Part shown: piece by piece, positions 10,853-21,369 of the stretch | Layout of the letters: every line of letters starts with the position of its first letter | Position numbering within the stretch: the first letter of the stretch is position 1 | Assembly: GCA_900155495.1 (NCBI GenBank) | Contig: FTLJ01000053.1 | Coordinates: 1-64,000, forward strand | Direction of reading: 5' to 3' | DNA length: 64,000 bases | DNA from: Porogramme epimiltina | Taxonomy: Eukaryota > Basidiomycota > Agaricomycetes > Polyporales > Polyporaceae | Notes under the pieces: generated by a model | Seen by the model: only the letters and a program-made list of their open reading frames with translations | Database searches by the model: none | What the model was told of the DNA's origin: nothing | Translations under genes and position numbers: made by a program

Positions 10853-13647
10853 ATGTCAGACGCCGAAAAGGGCTCCCCGGAGGACGCGGTCGTCCCGCCC
10901 ACCACCAGCGATCCGTATGCGTCTCGCGTTGTCACACACACCCGGTACGGGATATGGGACGTATACCAGGAGGTTAGCCCGGACGCAGGGACGATGGCGG
11001 TGTCGACGTGGCTTAAGGAGAAGTGGGGGGAGGCCACGGACGGCCTGCCTGAGCTGGCGCGTGCCTTCAAGGATGTGCTCGCCATCCCAGGCTGCAAGGT
11101 CTTGATCTCGATCTATACGGCCGCAGAGCTCGCAGCGTCATTTATGCCTGCTATGGCGATCGGGTACGGGATTCTACAGCTCTTCTTTCCGCGGTTTCCT
11201 CACGTGTTCCCTACACAGGTTTCAGGGGCAGTTCCTTCAGACCGTGAGCACCGCGTCCTTTGGCAGCCGGTCGCATCGTTGACCGCCCCGCTCATACAGA
11301 TGGACGCGGCGATCGCCACGGGCGCCATGGACACGACGCGCATCGCGCGCGTGTGCGCAGGGCACATGGCGTGCACGCTCGCCGAGGGCGCGCTGGGCGA
11401 GCTCAAGACGAACACGCAGAGGACGCTCAGCCTTCGCGTCCTCCGGCAGTCCGCGGCGCGCGCGTTCGTCGCGGGCGCGCGGCTCGACGTGCCGACGTAC
11501 GCCCGCGCGGACGTGCGCCAGGACCTGGAGTTCGCGCGCTTTGACCGCGAGTTCGACGACGGGGCGATGTGGGGCGCGGTGAAGTACGCGATGAAGATGG
11601 CGGCGACGGCGGTGCGCGTCGGCACGCAGGCGTGGGCGCTGTTCAACGTCCTCAGGGGACAGCCGGACGTGCGCTGGATGGCGGTGGCGACGTTGGTGGT
11701 GGAGATGCTGCCGCTGTTGACGAACACTGGTATCTCGCAGGCAGGGACAGGTGAGCACTGCAGTTGTGTATCTGGGTGTAATGATGTTGAGAGGAGCAGC
11801 TATCGCATGCACCACGAAGAACAAGGACTATATCAACATGCGTGGGTGGTACAAGACAGTAGAGGACGACAGGCACCGCAAGGAGCTGGTCGCTGGCGAC
11901 CTTGCTGGCTTTGTGATCGCCCGTGGGTATAGCGTGTGTGCGATGTCTTGTAGCTGCTCTCACACCAAATTCAGAATTCAAGGGGGCGGACGGACGCCTA
12001 GGAGACCTTAACGTCGGCTGTAGAGAAGCCACTGGCTACCGAGGTTTCTTCTCAGACCCGTGGACAATGGCTAAGCGGGTCTTAGAGCACGTCCCCCAGG
12101 TATGAAGATGGATTTGTGTGTTGCGGCCATTATAGAGACTGAGCCTTTTTAGATCGTATTCACCATCCGCGCCGCCCGGAGGCCGGAGCGATGGGCTGAG
12201 TCGCTCGCGGCTCTGCACCTCGTACAGAGCGCGGCAAAGAACTTTGCATCTTCATTGTATACTATTCACAGGGCAAACCAGAATATGAGGTGGAAACTCG
12301 ATGGAATCCGCGGGATGTACGCGCTGCAAGCCGTCGAGAATGCCGTGGTTGATGGCACAGTCGCATTCCCGCAGGATGTCAAGGAAGTCAGTAGCGGAAT
12401 CTCTCTAGAATTTAGGTTAGTGGAAGAGTGCGTTGTACAGTGGTGGTGACGCGCATGCTTACACGCTGATGGATATAGGAATGTCACTTTCAAATACCCA
12501 GGAGCCAACAAGTACGCCTTGAAAGACGTCTCTTTCACTCTGCTCCCAGGACAACTATGCGTAGGTCAACCCCAAATATTTTCCAGTAGCTGCAGTTTTT
12601 CACACGTAGCAGGTCATCGTTGGAGCGAACGGATCTGGAAAGAGCACAATCCTCAAACTTATCGTACGGCTCTACGACCTCGAAGGAGGTGCTATTTTCC
12701 TGGGTGGGCACGACATACGCACACTCAAGCTGAGCGACCTGAGACAGGCCATATCCGTCCTCTTCCAAGACTACACCCATTTCCCTTTCTCCGTAAGTGG
12801 TTCTCCAAGAATTTGTAGTGCTCTTAGGAGGGCCCTGCTAATAATATGCTCTATCGATGACGGACAGGTGCGCGATAATATCTCACTAGGGGACCCGTGT
12901 GGTTCGGATGACGATAGCGCCGTGCGCCTCGCCGCCCGTCTCGGCGGAGCAGAAGCCTTTGTCGACCAACTTGAGGATGGGTTTGACACGTATATAGACT
13001 CGCCAAGCGTGGGCTACTCCACCGGCCCAGAGGAAGGATCTATGACCGCAGCAGGCGTTGTATTTGATGACTGTGCCGTCCGCGCGGCCGCGGGGATGAA
13101 GAAGTGGACGGGCTCGTCGAATCTGAGCGGAGGGCAGATGCAGCGGCTTGCTGTGTGAGTCGCATTACGGTATGCACAGTGACTGTGAGACGTGGCTTAC
13201 TTATTGGAAATGTACAGGGCACGGTCGTTCATGAGGTCCGTGGTACGGCCGGACACGAAGGTGGGGCTGCTTTTGTTCGACGAGCCCAGTGCGGCGTTAG
13301 ATCCTATAGCTGAGCATAGTGGGTGTTCTATGACTCGTATATCCTATACTCCGGCTCATCACGCATATCCCTTGATGCGCAGATCTATTCGATCGCCTTC
13401 GGGAGCTCCGAGGAAACAAGACAATGGTGTTCTCATCGCATCGCTTCGGCAAGCTTACTCGCCACGCGGATCTAATCTTGTGAGTTGCCGACCGCTTGGT
13501 GCCAAACACCGTCACGCTAACCGCGCTTTCCGGAGATATATGGATGACTCTGGGGTCGTAGAGTCCGGATCACACGATGAGCTTCTCGGGAGACGTGGAG
13601 AATACGCACGTCTATGGGAAATCCAGGCCGAGGCATTTATCTCGTGA
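10853..13647 (+). CDS. ABC transporter-like half protein, gene B
   Basis: Twelve exons (10853-11163, 11219-11243, 11300-11750, 11800-11922, 11975-12099, 12153-12415, 12479-12560, 12613-12792, 12868-13154, 13218-13318, 13383-13479, 13536-13647) give 718 residues with no lesion. Exon sizes 25, 123, 82, 180, 287, 101 and 97 are identical to gene A, which supports the model. The fourth intron must use a GTGGGT donor at 11923 to stay in frame. Core motifs: Walker [11 protein letters not shown]-loop [16 protein letters not shown], Walker [13 protein letters not shown] and SSHRF. The N terminus ([20 protein letters not shown]) is close to gene A. It is the closest paralogue of gene A and heads tandem unit 2. 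Transport substrate and orientation are unknown. Confidence 0.88.
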
Positions 13648-14152
13648 ACCTCCGCAAGTTTAACGTTCCTGTGCACGTTGGCATGGGCTCATCACCCGCT
13701 TTACAGCGCCTCCCTGGAACCGGATGACTCGAGCGCCGCCTCGTGGTGGTCGGACTATGCTCATCTTACCACGTTCGAATCCGATAGCGTCCGGAGCGGT
13801 TGGGAAGTGGGGCCTCGAGTCATGCGCATATTGTCCGTCCAACTGTTACAGCCTCGCTCGAAGTTCTTGTCCGTGCTCTGCGCCGATTGAGTTCTGTCTT
13901 AGCACAGGGCGAAACCGGGCGTAATTGCTCATTTTGGAAGCACGATATTGATGGGCGGGTGGCATCGATCACAACTTGGCGGGATGTCCGGCGCCATCGG
14001 GATACCTATATCCTGGTGCTCAGAAGCCAGCCCCTTCGCCCGATGCACACACGCCGAATGCCACAGCCACATATGCAATTGCGGAGGTAGTGACCCCAAA
14101 GGTGTATATAACGCGAGAGCGACAGCCCTCCATCTCATACCCCTCTTCCAGA
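13648..14152. repeat. Spacer duplicated between ABC units, copy 2; promoter of gene C
   Basis: It matches 9149-9611. No separate gene is supported. Its 3' end supplies the TATA box of gene C. Confidence 0.65.
14105..14111 (+). promoter_or_regulatory. TATA box of ABC gene C
   Basis: TATATAA lies 42 nt before ATG 14153. This supports the start chosen there rather than the longer in-frame extension reaching back to about 13976. Confidence 0.6.
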
Positions 14153-17006
14153 ATGTGCGACACTGACAACAAGCGCGAAATCCCCAACGGGTCAGTGCCC
14201 AAGGACTCGTCGCCCGAGAAACCGCCGCCGCTCAAAAAGCACATCAAACGTCGCCGCCTCGGCGTCTGGGACTTTTACGAGGAAAAGTATGATGAAGTAC
14301 TGGCAATGGATATGCTCACATCCATCTCATTCGAATACGAAGAAGTGCTAGAAAGCCTCCCATATGTCCGGAGGATGATCAAGGACGTCGCTAACATCCC
14401 CGGATGTCGGCGGTTGGTCTCCATGTATGCCTTGAATAGAATTGTGACCTCGCTGATCCCCGCAGCGAGCATTTGGTAAGCTTTGGCTCACGAATCTTCT
14501 CCACATTGCGTTAACGCCCTTTTTTCTCGAAGGTTTGATGGCCAAATATTGACAGTAGTAAGTTCACTTATCATTGTTACTCTAGTAATAGGATTCTTAC
14601 GCAGCATGTTGAACCACGGTTTAGATTCAGACCTCCATCGATAACCGCACAGTCGACAAGTACCTCCTCTTCCGCATCGCGGCCGGCCGCTTCGTCTGCT
14701 CCGTGCTCACCACGTTCCTCTACGGCGCGCTGACGAAGATCGAGCAGCCGCTTAACTCGCGCATCCGGCGGTGGTACGCCGCGCACTCGTTCGACGCGCA
14801 CGCGCGGCTCGACTTCCCCACGTTCTCATCAGCGCCCGTTCGGCGGCAGCTCGAGGCGACCGGCGACTCGATATTCGGCAAGACCGTCGTATGGGGGAGC
14901 CTCCAGCTCGTCACGGACCTCGTGGGCACCACGATGCAGCTCGTCGCACATACCGTCGTGCTCATCGGCGTGCTCCGCGGGCAGCAGGATGGGCTCCTGC
15001 TGGTCCTGTTGTCAATGGTGGCGCAAGTATACTCGTGGGTGTCGCGCGTGAACTTATTCAAGCCTGCGCGAGGTGAGCGATGGCATGTTTTGGGGCGCAG
15101 TGTCGACGGGTTCGCTGATGTACGCATAGTGTGGGTTGCGAGAACGGTGCATAAGGATTATTTGAAGATGCGGGGCTGGAAAAATGTCATCGGGAGCTCG
15201 ACTAATCGGAAAGAGGTCGTTGTGGGAAATCTAGGAGAACACGCGTCTTCAGGTAAGCTCTTCGTCGTACCCTATTTGGATGTCTCCGTCTTCTGAGCTA
15301 TCGTCCCAGAGTATAAGAAGGCCGTCGAAGACGTGGGAGATGCAGATGGAGATTGGTGGGAGTGGCAGGACTACCTGTTTGATAGTTCCGGCTCGTGGTC
15401 GCAAATAATGGAAGATCCGTTGAGCTTCTTGCCGCAGGTAGGCAAATATCCAGCTACAAACCTGAAACTAGGCTTACACTGGCTCCGATTAGATCATCTT
15501 TACACTGCGGGCAGTGCAGTATCCCGCGAACCTCCCCATCTCTCTCGCATCCCTACATCTCGTCCAAGGCGCCGCCAGCACGTTCGCATTCACATTGTAC
15601 GGGATGGTGTCCAAGGTGCAGTCCGTAGGGGAGACACTCTCCTCAGTGCGAAAATTGTACGAGATACGCAGTATTTCGAATACCATCAAGGATGGCAGCG
15701 TCCCCTTCCCCACGGACTCGGCAGAGATCAAGTCTGGGATTGCACTCGAATTTCGGTGCGTGCTCGGGGAGCTTGCAAAAGAATAGGTGCAATGCAACTA
15801 ATAATGCCATAGAAACGTCTCGTTCAAGTACCCTGACACGGAAAACTACGCGTTGCGCAATGTCTCCTTTAATCTTCTCCCTGGACAGCTTTGTGTGAGT
15901 ATATGTTCCTCCCGCCCGGCTGCGAGGACATACTGACACTGTCTGCAATACAGGTCATAGTCGGCTCGAATGGCTCAGGAAAAAGCACCATCCTTAAGCT
16001 CATAACACGCCTATACGACCCTGAAGAGGGCGAGATCTTCTTTGGCGGCCACGACATCAAGACACTGAAGTTGCACGACCTACGCGAAGCGGTCTCCGTC
16101 CTCTTCCAAAACTACACCCTCTTCCCCCTTACCGTACGACTTTACCATCCCTCTCTGATGCTCCACAGTCCACTTAGTCCATTTTCTCACATGCCCACAG
16201 ATCCGCGAAAATATAGCAATTGGCAACCCTGCCTCCGCGTCGGACGACGAATGCGTGCTCGCCGCAGCACGCCTTGCCGACGCGGAGCAGTTCGTATCTC
16301 GCCTCCCCGACGGGTTCGATTCTTACATCGACCGTCCTGCGTGCGACGAGTACGCGCCGATCTCAGAGGGCACGCGCCTGTTCAATGGGTGCACTGTGGA
16401 CTTTGCCGACCTCCGCAAGGCGGCGGGGATCAGGGAGTCGACGTACAACGGCACGGAGCTGAGTGGAGGGCAGGAACAACGGCTGGCGGTGTAAGTGGAA
16501 GGTTGTTCTGTTTGCCTGTTTTGCGCGTTCTGATGATGATCGGCCTTCAGTGCGAGGACGTTCATGCGCGCGGTTGTGGGTGGGGACTCGAAGGTTGGGA
16601 TGATGCTCTTCGACGAGCCGAGCGCGTCGCTGGACCCCATTGCCGAACACAGTGAGCGCGCGTATGCTTTCTGCCTCTCTTCTCGGCGCTAATATAGGCT
16701 CTACAATGACAGACTTGTTCGACCGCCTGCGCGAACTCCGCGGAAGCAAGACGATGGTGTTCTCCTCGCACCGCTTTGGGAAGCTCACACGCCACGCGGA
16801 CCTCATTCTGTGCGTCCCCCGCTCATGTCGTATTGTTGACGGTACTCATCACGGCCACCTTACGTTGGTGTCGCGACACGTGCCCCGCGCGTAGGTACAT
16901 GGACGAGTCGCGCGTCGTCGAAGCAGGGGCGCACGACGCGCTCATCGCGCGAGACGGCGAGTACGCGCGCCTGTGGAAGCTGCAGGTCGAGGCGTTCGTC
17001 TCCTAG
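14153..17006 (+). CDS. ABC transporter-like half protein, gene C
   Basis: Twelve exons (14153-14475, 14533-14557, 14631-15072, 15130-15252, 15310-15437, 15493-15755, 15813-15894, 15954-16133, 16201-16490, 16551-16651, 16713-16809, 16895-17006) join in frame to 721 residues. Motifs: Walker A GSNGSGKST, Q-loop LFQNYTLFPLT, signature LSGGQEQRL, Walker B MMLFDEPSASLD and H-loop SSHRF. The membrane-like region is more divergent from A and B than those are from each other, so C represents a second subtype of the family. Its counterpart in unit 1 is the truncated pseudogene at 9612. The coding sequence is rich in GC at third positions. Substrate is unknown. Confidence 0.88.
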
Positions 17007-17813
17007 CCGGCCCTGTACCTTACGCCGCGTCGCGACACGCACAGGCACCGTAGTCAGAGCTCGTGAATGTGATACGCTGGCCGCCGCACCCGCGCGCGCG
17101 TGTGCATGGGAGCCTGGGGCCGTGCGGGCGTGCCGAGCGCTGAGAGAGGCATGAGGGCCCGAGGCGTGCGCGGCGTCCCGCTCTAGAGCGTGCGGCGTCC
17201 AGGCTCGCGGGTTCCCGGTCGCGCGTGCGCTGCGTGTCCGCGTAGCACGGACAGGCACGGTGGCCGCGCCCGGGGCCGGCGCGGACCCGGATTGGACGTG
17301 GGGGGCCGGCGGCGTGCGCGGTTTTCGTCGCGGGCTGAATGAGAGATGCTCTGGTCGTGGGCTGCGGCCGCGCGTGCTTCGCGCTTCGGGGGCTTCAGGA
17401 AGGAGACGGGTCAGGCACCGCGCAGGGTGACGGGGTTGGCCAGCTTTCTTGAATTCGGAGGGCGAGGGGCGTGCGGCGATTGTGCGCGATGCGACGGCGG
17501 GTTCTTGTGACGGTTCAGAGGGGGCTTCAGGTCCCTGGCGACAACCGATGCTGAGAACACTGCGCGGCGCATTCGATGCCCAGACAGAAATGCCGGAATT
17601 GCCGTGTCGAACATCTCAGAGTCGAGACATAACGTTGCATGGCCGACATCCCATGAAATTCAGTGTGCCGTGGATATGTTCAGGAAGCGCCCGTGCCAAA
17701 GCAGACTTTTCATATACTCACGTGATTACATATCATTCTTTTCACCAATTTCGCCCCGCTCTTGGCTGCGCGCGGCGGAAAGCGCGTCAAATCCAATTCC
17801 AGTCGACTCCACG
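17007..17813. other. GC-rich intergenic region before an F-box gene
   Basis: No gene is supported. An open frame continuous with the downstream F-box gene reaches back to an in-frame ATG at 17604, so a longer N terminus (70 more residues) is possible, but it has no recognisable domain. Confidence 0.5.
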
Positions 17814-19290
17814 ATGCCGTACCCTCTGGTTGTTTCAACTTTCTCACCTAGGTCTCTCAATCAGGATGTCGTCGACGTTATTATTGACTTTCTCAGCGAC
17901 GATCTTCTCTCCCTCCTCAACTGCGCCCTTGTCTCCCGGGCCTGGGCTCATCGTGCCCACACCAACCTTTTCTCATGCATCAATTTTCGCATTCCCGATG
18001 GTGTAGTATTTCCTCCTTCAATATTCCGCCTGGGGGATTTAATACGCAGAGACCCTCGCCTTTCAATGTTCATTCGATCCTTACATCTCCATAGGGAAAC
18101 AGGACGACCTCGTCGTGTGCACTCCCCTGTGTCATCACTTGATTTGGTGAAGCTATCAAAGAGATTCCCCTTCCACCTCCTCTATAACCTGCGCACCCTC
18201 CACCTGTTCAAACTCCGCGTGGCTAGCTACGCCGACGTGCTCCTCCCCATCTCGCACGCCAGACTTATCGAGGAACTCGACATTCAACGACCAGGGAAAA
18301 AATATGGCGCGGTCGCAGTGTCCTCCGATGAGCTCGAAAGCTCAGTGCCCTTCTCAGCACTGCGGAAGCTCTGCTGGAGGGATGCCCCCAACAAACGCAC
18401 GTCGCACCAAACCACCCTCGTCGCTCAGCACAATGGGCTGTTGGAGGCCCTCGCGAGCAAGGACGCGCTGCGAAATTTGTCCACACTCCATCTCTTTGTG
18501 GACCCACTCTGCTACGCCTCGTGGATCCCCTATATTGTCGGGATGGGTCAATCTCTGCAGTCCTGCACGCTGTGCATCCCTCTCCTCCTTGGACGTTCTC
18601 TCTACGGAACGGAAGCGACGCGTACGTGGCCCGCCTTAATAGCGTCAATGCTGATAGCTGACCCTATTCCATACACACTGGCCATCATCGCACCATCCCA
18701 TGTCGAATATAGAGCGCCAAATCAAAACGACGTACAAAGTCCTCCTCTCGCTCCCCGCCCTCCGCTCGCTCTGCATCGTCGTGGACCCCTGCGGCCCCTC
18801 CGAGTCCTACAGCACGCCCGAGACCCGCCCGACGGCGCTCTCCCCCTTCTTCCTAGACGCGCTCGCGGCCCTCCGTGCCCGCGCGTCCTGCGGCGTCCCC
18901 CGCCCGGACTCCGGGGCGCACCACGCGCCCGCGCGCACGTTCCCGCCGCTCGAGCGGCTCGCGTTCGAGATCCACGCGCCTGCGCTCGCGCTGCGGCGCT
19001 TGGGGCCCGCTTGGGCGGCGCTCGCGCGCGCGTTTGGGGTCGCGGCGTTGCCAGGAGCAAGTGCCGCGCGCGGCGAGGGCCGAGAGGCGGTCTCGGGCTC
19101 TGGGAGGCTCGGGCGCGTCGCGGTGCGCGTGTGCGAGCCGTATGTGTATGATTTGTACGCGTCGCTCGGGAAGGGGTCTCAAGTGGCTAGGAGAGAGTTG
19201 GAGGGGCGTGTGGAGCTTGTGCGGTCGCTCCTTGAGCCGTTTGGGGCTTTGGGCGTGGAGGTGAGCGTAGAGGTGGGTCAGTATATTTGA
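17814..19290 (+). CDS. F-box domain protein (F-box 1)
   Basis: Two exons, 17814-18621 and 18713-19290, separated by an intron with a GTACGT donor and ATAG acceptor, join in frame to 461 residues. Without the splice the frame stays open into an unlikely Arg/Ala-rich tail, whereas the spliced product continues RQIKTTYKVLLSLPALRSL, a leucine-rich-repeat-like segment. The F-box is at residues ~15-45 (DVVDVIIDFLSDDLLSLLNC, then ALVSRAW). This type is common in polypore genomes. F-box proteins bind Skp1 and present substrates to SCF ubiquitin ligase; the substrate is unknown. Its sequence is not close to the F-box genes at 27-49 kb. Confidence 0.78.
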
Positions 19291-21369
19291 CGGATGCGGC
19301 TGGGAATAGGTGGAGGCGTGGTATCCACCGCTGCTACGGGTTTTATGTGTTATTCATGCTGTGCTCGGACAAAGAACAAGTGTAAGAATGTGGACGTTCT
19401 AAATGGCTGAGGTTGGACTCACTGTAACTGGTTCGGTATTCTTCGTCATCTCAGATGTTGGACTGTTTTCAGATGTTCTTGTTAGTATTACACATGCGGA
19501 CAGTACCGTTTCAGGACTGGCATTTAGCAAGTTAGGGATCTTCGATAGACAACCTAAGGTCAATTATCCGACTGCCGACTACCAACCTCTTCATAGCTCC
19601 CGCGGGCCTGCACAGCCACGAGGTGCCTCTCAAGTCACTGCCTGTTGTCACTCGTCTTTCCGAGACGCGGTCGTAAGTTTGCTGCGGGCGAGTGATGAAG
19701 AGCGCGAGGTCATCAAAAAAGAGATGGGTCCTTCCCCGCGCGGTGCGTCCTGGTCCTATCACCTACCCTCCTGCAGGCCGGAGATCAGCGCGAAGCCACT
19801 AGTATGTAGGCGCCCCAAGGTACCGGTGTACCGCAGCGGGGTGGACATCCGCTGAAGGAAAGCGCGTTGTCAAGTGCCCTCTTCTCCGAGAAACTGCAAG
19901 CGCTGATCAGAGCCGGGATCCGCAGCGGTGTGTGTATGTGAAGCGCTTGCCGGATGGGGAGGGGCGATCGTGATGGATCGCCTGCAGGAGATTCGGGCGC
20001 AGAGAAAGGTTCGTCGAGAAGCTCCGTAAATGAACATGCGATGTCGACGAGCCACTTCTCCGCGTCGTCCGGATAACGTACGCGTACGAGGTAGGCCGAG
20101 GGCTGAACTTGCGCCTAGGCTGGTGTTGGCTCCCTCGCCGGTGGGGTCGGGGTCTCTGACATATGGCGGTATTTGTTGGGGCCGTGTGTCGGGATATCAT
20201 TGTCGCCACCAGTGTAGGTGCGCGGTGGGCGTTGTAGTATTGAGGTCATTTGACCGGATAGCTAGCCAGGTGGACGATGGTGCGGGGTGGGCGTGTGAGG
20301 AGAGTTTGGGGACGGCTCCTTCGATGTCCTTATCCGCTCCACAGAGCATCCGAGTCTGCTCTGGAGCGGAAGTGATACACCGGGCTACTGGCTACGAGCA
20401 TTACGTGCGCCCCATCGCGAGTGCTCTGATGAACAGAGGGTGCGTAAGCGTTTTCTGCGAAGCACAGTGAGCGATGCACACGGTTTGACAAATGGAGGAG
20501 CGCACCACTCAGCACGCGCCGGTTGTGGTGGAACTTGTCGGAGAGCTGAGGCACTCAGAGATGCCCCACTGGCGGGATGGCACAAGCGTCGGTGGTGGAT
20601 TTCGTCATCTGGCCGCATGGGGGTGGCTACTGGGAGCGTGCGAGTTTTGTTTGTCCCGCTCGCGAGGGCAGGAGCGTGAGTGTCGAGCCGGTCAAAAGAG
20701 AGGATGGTGTGCCGTCTGGGGCAGGCCGGAAGAGGAGTTTTCCCGGGGCGAGTCTGGGCTCCGTCAGGCCGTGGGTGCCTCAAAGGGGAGGTGCTGGCCA
20801 GGCACGCCCGGGGCCGGCGGTGCACCGGCCGGGCGTGCCCCGGGCGCCTGCTGTGATTGGCGGAGAGAGGGTGGGGCTCGGGGACGCGGAGATGGGAAGG
20901 GGCGTTCTGGGGCAGTATCGACGAAAATGACGTCAGGGGCCTGGACCGCGGCGACGGTGGGGAAATTGGAGTCGGCATTTGGGACGGAATCGCCTCGAAT
21001 ACTGGACGTTTGTTGCCCTGGCTCTTGGCCCTGCCCTCGTCCTCCGCACACGTCTCTCTCCTCCGACTCTCCCACATCTTCCCTCTCTTCTCTCCATCCT
21101 CCGGCTCCCTTCATTCCTCCGCCTTCCCGCCGAGCCGCACATCGCCCACGCCCTCCCGCACATCGCCCACCACGGCGTCCGAAAGCATCTCCCTCCCCGT
21201 CGCCGGCCCGCCGGACGACGCCTTCGACAGCTTTGCTGCTGCAATCTCTGCCCGCTATGCCCGCCAGCCCTCTCCCTTCATCTCTCTCCCCGCCCCCACC
21301 CACCTCCCCCACTCTACCCTGACCGCATCCTCCTCCTCCGACCCCGGTGCGCCCCAGCGACCCCATCTC
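19291..21369. other. Intergenic region; promoter of the tyrosine phosphatase gene
   Basis: No gene is supported between 19291 and about 20850. Bases 21050-21360 are strongly pyrimidine-rich on the plus strand, as in many fungal promoters and 5' leaders. The phosphatase reading frame is open back to 20857 but without domain content. Confidence 0.5.

Noticed and set aside
11923..12011. Apparent frameshift in ABC gene B
   Set aside because: It appears only if the GTATAG donor at 11926 is used; the GTGGGT donor at 11923 restores the frame and gives the same 123-nt exon as genes A and C.
20857..21369. Longer N terminus for the tyrosine phosphatase
   Set aside because: In frame, but the sequence is pyrimidine-rich promoter-like DNA and encodes low-complexity Ser/Pro with no conserved motif; kept only as an alternative start.
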